A stretch of 7,647 bases of DNA from Helicobacter sp. (GTDB lineage: Bacteria > Campylobacterota > Campylobacteria > Campylobacterales > Helicobacteraceae): positions 1 to 7,647 of the forward strand of contig JARHZY010000129.1 of the NCBI GenBank assembly GCA_029264655.1, read 5' to 3'. The notes under the pieces are model-generated. The model saw only the letters and a program-made list of their open reading frames with translations. It had not been told where the DNA came from and did no database searches. The translations under genes were made by a program, and so were the position numbers. Shown here in pieces: positions 6,353 to 7,647 of this stretch (positions within the stretch are counted from its first letter, which is position 1; the number at the start of each line of letters is the position of its first letter).

Positions 6353-6497
6353 GTTTTATTGCCAATTTTGCCACATGGTAAAAACACAATCTAAAATTAA
6401 AGGTTTTATTTGCAAGCAATAATAACATTATAAAAATTTGTATATTGTTATTTTGAAATATAAATGCCATGATGATAGGTTTGCAAGGCAATAAAAC
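6353..6497. repeat. Short inverted repeat flanking a 123-bp AT-rich core
   Basis: GTTTTATTGCC (6353-6363) and GGCAATAAAAC (6487-6497) are exact reverse complements. Between them AATAACA (6421-6427) and TGTTATT (6446-6452) form a smaller inverted repeat, and a third related block, GGTTTTATTTGC, starts at 6402. There is no transposase or target duplication visible; the pieces are too short to claim a mobile element. Confidence 0.35.
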
Positions 6498-6705
6498 ATA
6501 TTATAATAAAATACTCTATGGATCAATGCAGTAATTTGATGGCATGAATAAAAATTTACAATAAAATTGCAAGGTAACAAGAAAATAGTAAAAAGAATTT
6601 TTTATGATAATTTATCTTAATAACTATTTGTGGTATTTTAGTTATTTTTAACTTTATTGGATAACGGCAATGCAAATATTTTAGTAAAAATAATTTGCAA
6701 GCAAT
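6408..6705. repeat. 13-bp direct repeat and scattered TTGCAAG motifs
   Basis: ATTTGCAAGCAAT occurs exactly at 6408-6420 and 6693-6705. Two related forms lie between, TTGCAAGGCAA (6481-6491) and TTGCAAGGTAA (6567-6577). Four TTGCAAG copies within 300 bases, all on the plus strand, is more than I see elsewhere in the window. Meaning unknown. Confidence 0.35.
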
Positions 6706-6899
6706 CCCCACCTCATCATAAATTACAAAACTATCTCAATAGGCTAATATATAGCAATAGACTTAACTTTTCAACAAAGACAAAATTAGTTGCATATATG
6801 CAATCAAATGAGAGTAAAAACTATGAATTTTTATATAAATTTTTAGTAATTTATTGGGGTTTAATTTTTGATAAAAACTCAATTATTAATAGATGTTGA
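6642..6899 (+). pseudogene. Open frame without start signal, possible gene remnant
   Basis: A frame runs from just after a TAG at 6639-6641 to a TGA at 6897-6899. From the TTG at 6657 it would give 80 residues. The translation is polar and basic with few repeats (HHKLQNYLNRLIYSNRL near residues 20-36, then a hydrophobic YKFLVIYWGLIF near 60-71) and looks less random than its surroundings. There is no Shine-Dalgarno sequence before TTG 6657 and no ATG near the front in frame. I recognise no family. It may be a decayed fragment or chance in AT-rich DNA. Confidence 0.18.
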
Positions 6900-7315
6900 T
6901 GCTTTTATGAATTTTATAGTTTTCGAGCAAGATACTAATAATACATAATATAAGAATAATTAATTCTCTTTTTTAAAATTTTTTATTTATACTTTTAGTA
7001 ATTTTACAAAAAGTAGAATCTATTTATATTGTGTAGTTAATGTAATTCTAGCAAAGATTCTATATACAAAATAATGTATTTACCCAACCAAACTTTATAA
7101 TAAGATATAACTATAATGTAGCTTAAAAAATATATATGCCACAAATCGCTCATAAAATAATAAATAACTCGCTATAGTCTAAATTTAAATATTTCTGATA
7201 TTTTAATGGCAAACACAAGGCATATAGAATCTAAAAGCATGATTCAAACACAATAAAGCATTATACTAGAGTTGCAGCAAATTATCATTTTGTGCTATCC
7301 ATGTTTAACAAATAT

Positions 7316-7361
7316 GAGTATAAATTATAACATAAGAATCAATATATGGGATTTTATACTC
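7316..7361. repeat. Inverted repeat with 9-bp arms downstream of thiC
   Basis: GAGTATAAA (7316-7324) and TTTATACTC (7353-7361) are exact reverse complements; CATA (7331-7334) and TATG (7345-7348) can pair inside. On the plus strand it is followed by T-rich sequence (TTTTATTACTTTT), so it could act as a weak terminator for plus-strand transcripts; on the minus strand, the direction of thiC, the following sequence is less U-rich. Confidence 0.3.
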
Positions 7362-7512
7362 TTTTATTACTTTTGCTTTTTAGTGAATCTACTAGACAAA
7401 CTGCCAAAATTAGCAAAGTTATTATATTTGTAATTATTTGTTCAATATAACTAGCAAAATTAATAACTTTTGCAAGAAGTAGCGACTAACCATTACACAC
7501 AATTATAATTAT

Positions 7513-7647
7513 CTAAGATGATAATGTCTTTGTTTGGTATTCTTCTTCTTTATAATTTTTGAAAATATCTTGTGTGATTTTGTAGCTACAAAATTTTGGT
7601 CCGCACATAGAGCAAAATTCTGCATCTTTAAAGACTTCTTGCGGTAA
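7513..7647 (-). CDS. thiC: Phosphomethylpyrimidine synthase ThiC, C-terminal end (partial, 5' end outside the window)
   Basis: The last 44 codons and stop (TAG at 7515-7513) are visible. They contain FCSMCGPKFCS, the C-x2-C-x4-C motif at C12, C15 and C20 of the visible fragment, which binds the [4Fe-4S] cluster of ThiC, a radical-SAM enzyme that rearranges aminoimidazole ribotide to the HMP pyrimidine of thiamine. The preceding LPQEVFKDAE and following KIT also match ThiC. The tail after the motif (about 24 residues, lysine- and glutamate-rich) has the usual length. The bulk of the protein and any upstream TPP riboswitch lie beyond the right edge. From memory C. jejuni has thiC and H. pylori does not, so it helps place the organism. 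No strong terminator follows the stop. Confidence 0.95.
   Translation of the reverse strand, partial: LPQEVFKDAEFCSMCGPKFCSYKITQDIFKNYKEEEYQTKTLSS

Larger units (their letters stand above)
6029..7512. other. Long gene-poor region between convergent gpmI and thiC
   Basis: This stretch of 1484 bases has no gene that I can support. It holds a weak hairpin after gpmI (6049-6082), a cluster of TTGCAAG motifs (6410, 6481, 6568, 6695), an 11-bp inverted repeat GTTTTATTGCC / GGCAATAAAAC at 6353-6363 and 6487-6497, a TATAAT at 6502-6507, an 80-codon open frame without a ribosome binding site (6657-6899), a 14-bp palindrome TTGCATATATGCAA (6790-6803), three AGATTCT/AGAATCT motifs (7015, 7055, 7226) and a 9-bp-arm inverted repeat (7316-7361). 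Frames break often, as expected for decayed genes or true spacer. Confidence 0.6.

Noticed and set aside
6300..6491. Minus-strand open frame of 63 residues with a consensus-like AAAGGAGGT (6336-6328) near its end
   Set aside because: The frame begins at TTG without a ribosome binding site, and no start codon lies at a useful distance after AAAGGAGGT; the next ATG is 24 bases on and opens only nine codons. Treated as chance.
6953..6974. AGAAT / ATTCT hairpin followed by a T-run after the remnant-like frame
   Set aside because: The stem is five weak pairs; T-runs are common in this DNA. Not enough for a terminator call.
7314..7433. Plus-strand open frame of 39 hydrophobic residues near thiC
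   Set aside because: No ribosome binding site before the ATG, and an open frame also exists on the opposite strand, so openness here reflects AT-rich composition.
1..7647. tRNA, rRNA, RNase P, SRP or tmRNA genes, CRISPR arrays, insertion sequences
   Set aside because: No GC-richer folded segments, no T-loop signature, no regularly spaced repeats and no transposase frames were seen on either strand.

Overview
The window looks like a chromosomal segment of a Helicobacter-type member of the Campylobacterota, probably a non-pylori (enterohepatic-like) species. It is strongly AT-rich. MraY reads very close to the H. pylori protein, the periplasmic oxidoreductase is of the H. pylori HP0231 (DsbK) type, and the divergent mraY / gpmI pair matches the arrangement I recall for Campylobacter jejuni. 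A thiC gene at the right edge argues against H. pylori itself, which I believe lacks it. Species cannot be fixed from the sequence alone.

Layout, left to right. Bases 1-37 are probably the last codons of a plus-strand gene ending in an outer-membrane beta-barrel C-terminal strand. Bases 38-744 hold no convincing gene but contain two back-to-back hairpins (66-127), another inverted repeat (380-402) and a rho-independent terminator (681-715) for the minus-strand genes. Then come three minus-strand genes, in transcription order mraY (4189 to 3125), a dsbK-like thiol-disulfide oxidoreductase (2986 to 2264) and, only 19 nt further on, a multi-spanning membrane protein of probable DUF6056 / GT-C-like type (2244 to 745). 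A 309-nt divergent spacer (4190-4498) carries a likely gpmI promoter and a Fur-box-like palindrome. gpmI (4499-6028, plus strand) encodes cofactor-independent phosphoglycerate mutase. Bases 6029-7512 form a long gene-poor stretch with short repeats and possible gene debris. The last 135 bases are the 3' end of thiC on the minus strand.

The genes serve cell-wall precursor synthesis (MraY), periplasmic disulfide chemistry (DsbK-like), probable envelope glycan or membrane work (DUF6056-like), glycolysis/gluconeogenesis (GpmI) and thiamine biosynthesis (ThiC). The dsbK-like gene and the DUF6056-like gene are almost certainly one transcription unit. murD, which I would expect after mraY, is absent here.

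The most unusual sequence-level observation is a short motif, AGATTCT / AGAATCT. I counted 13 exact copies by hand, in coding sequence in all codon phases and in spacers; roughly two would be expected. Twelve of the 13 lie right of base 3113. No mobile element, CRISPR array, rRNA or tRNA was found.
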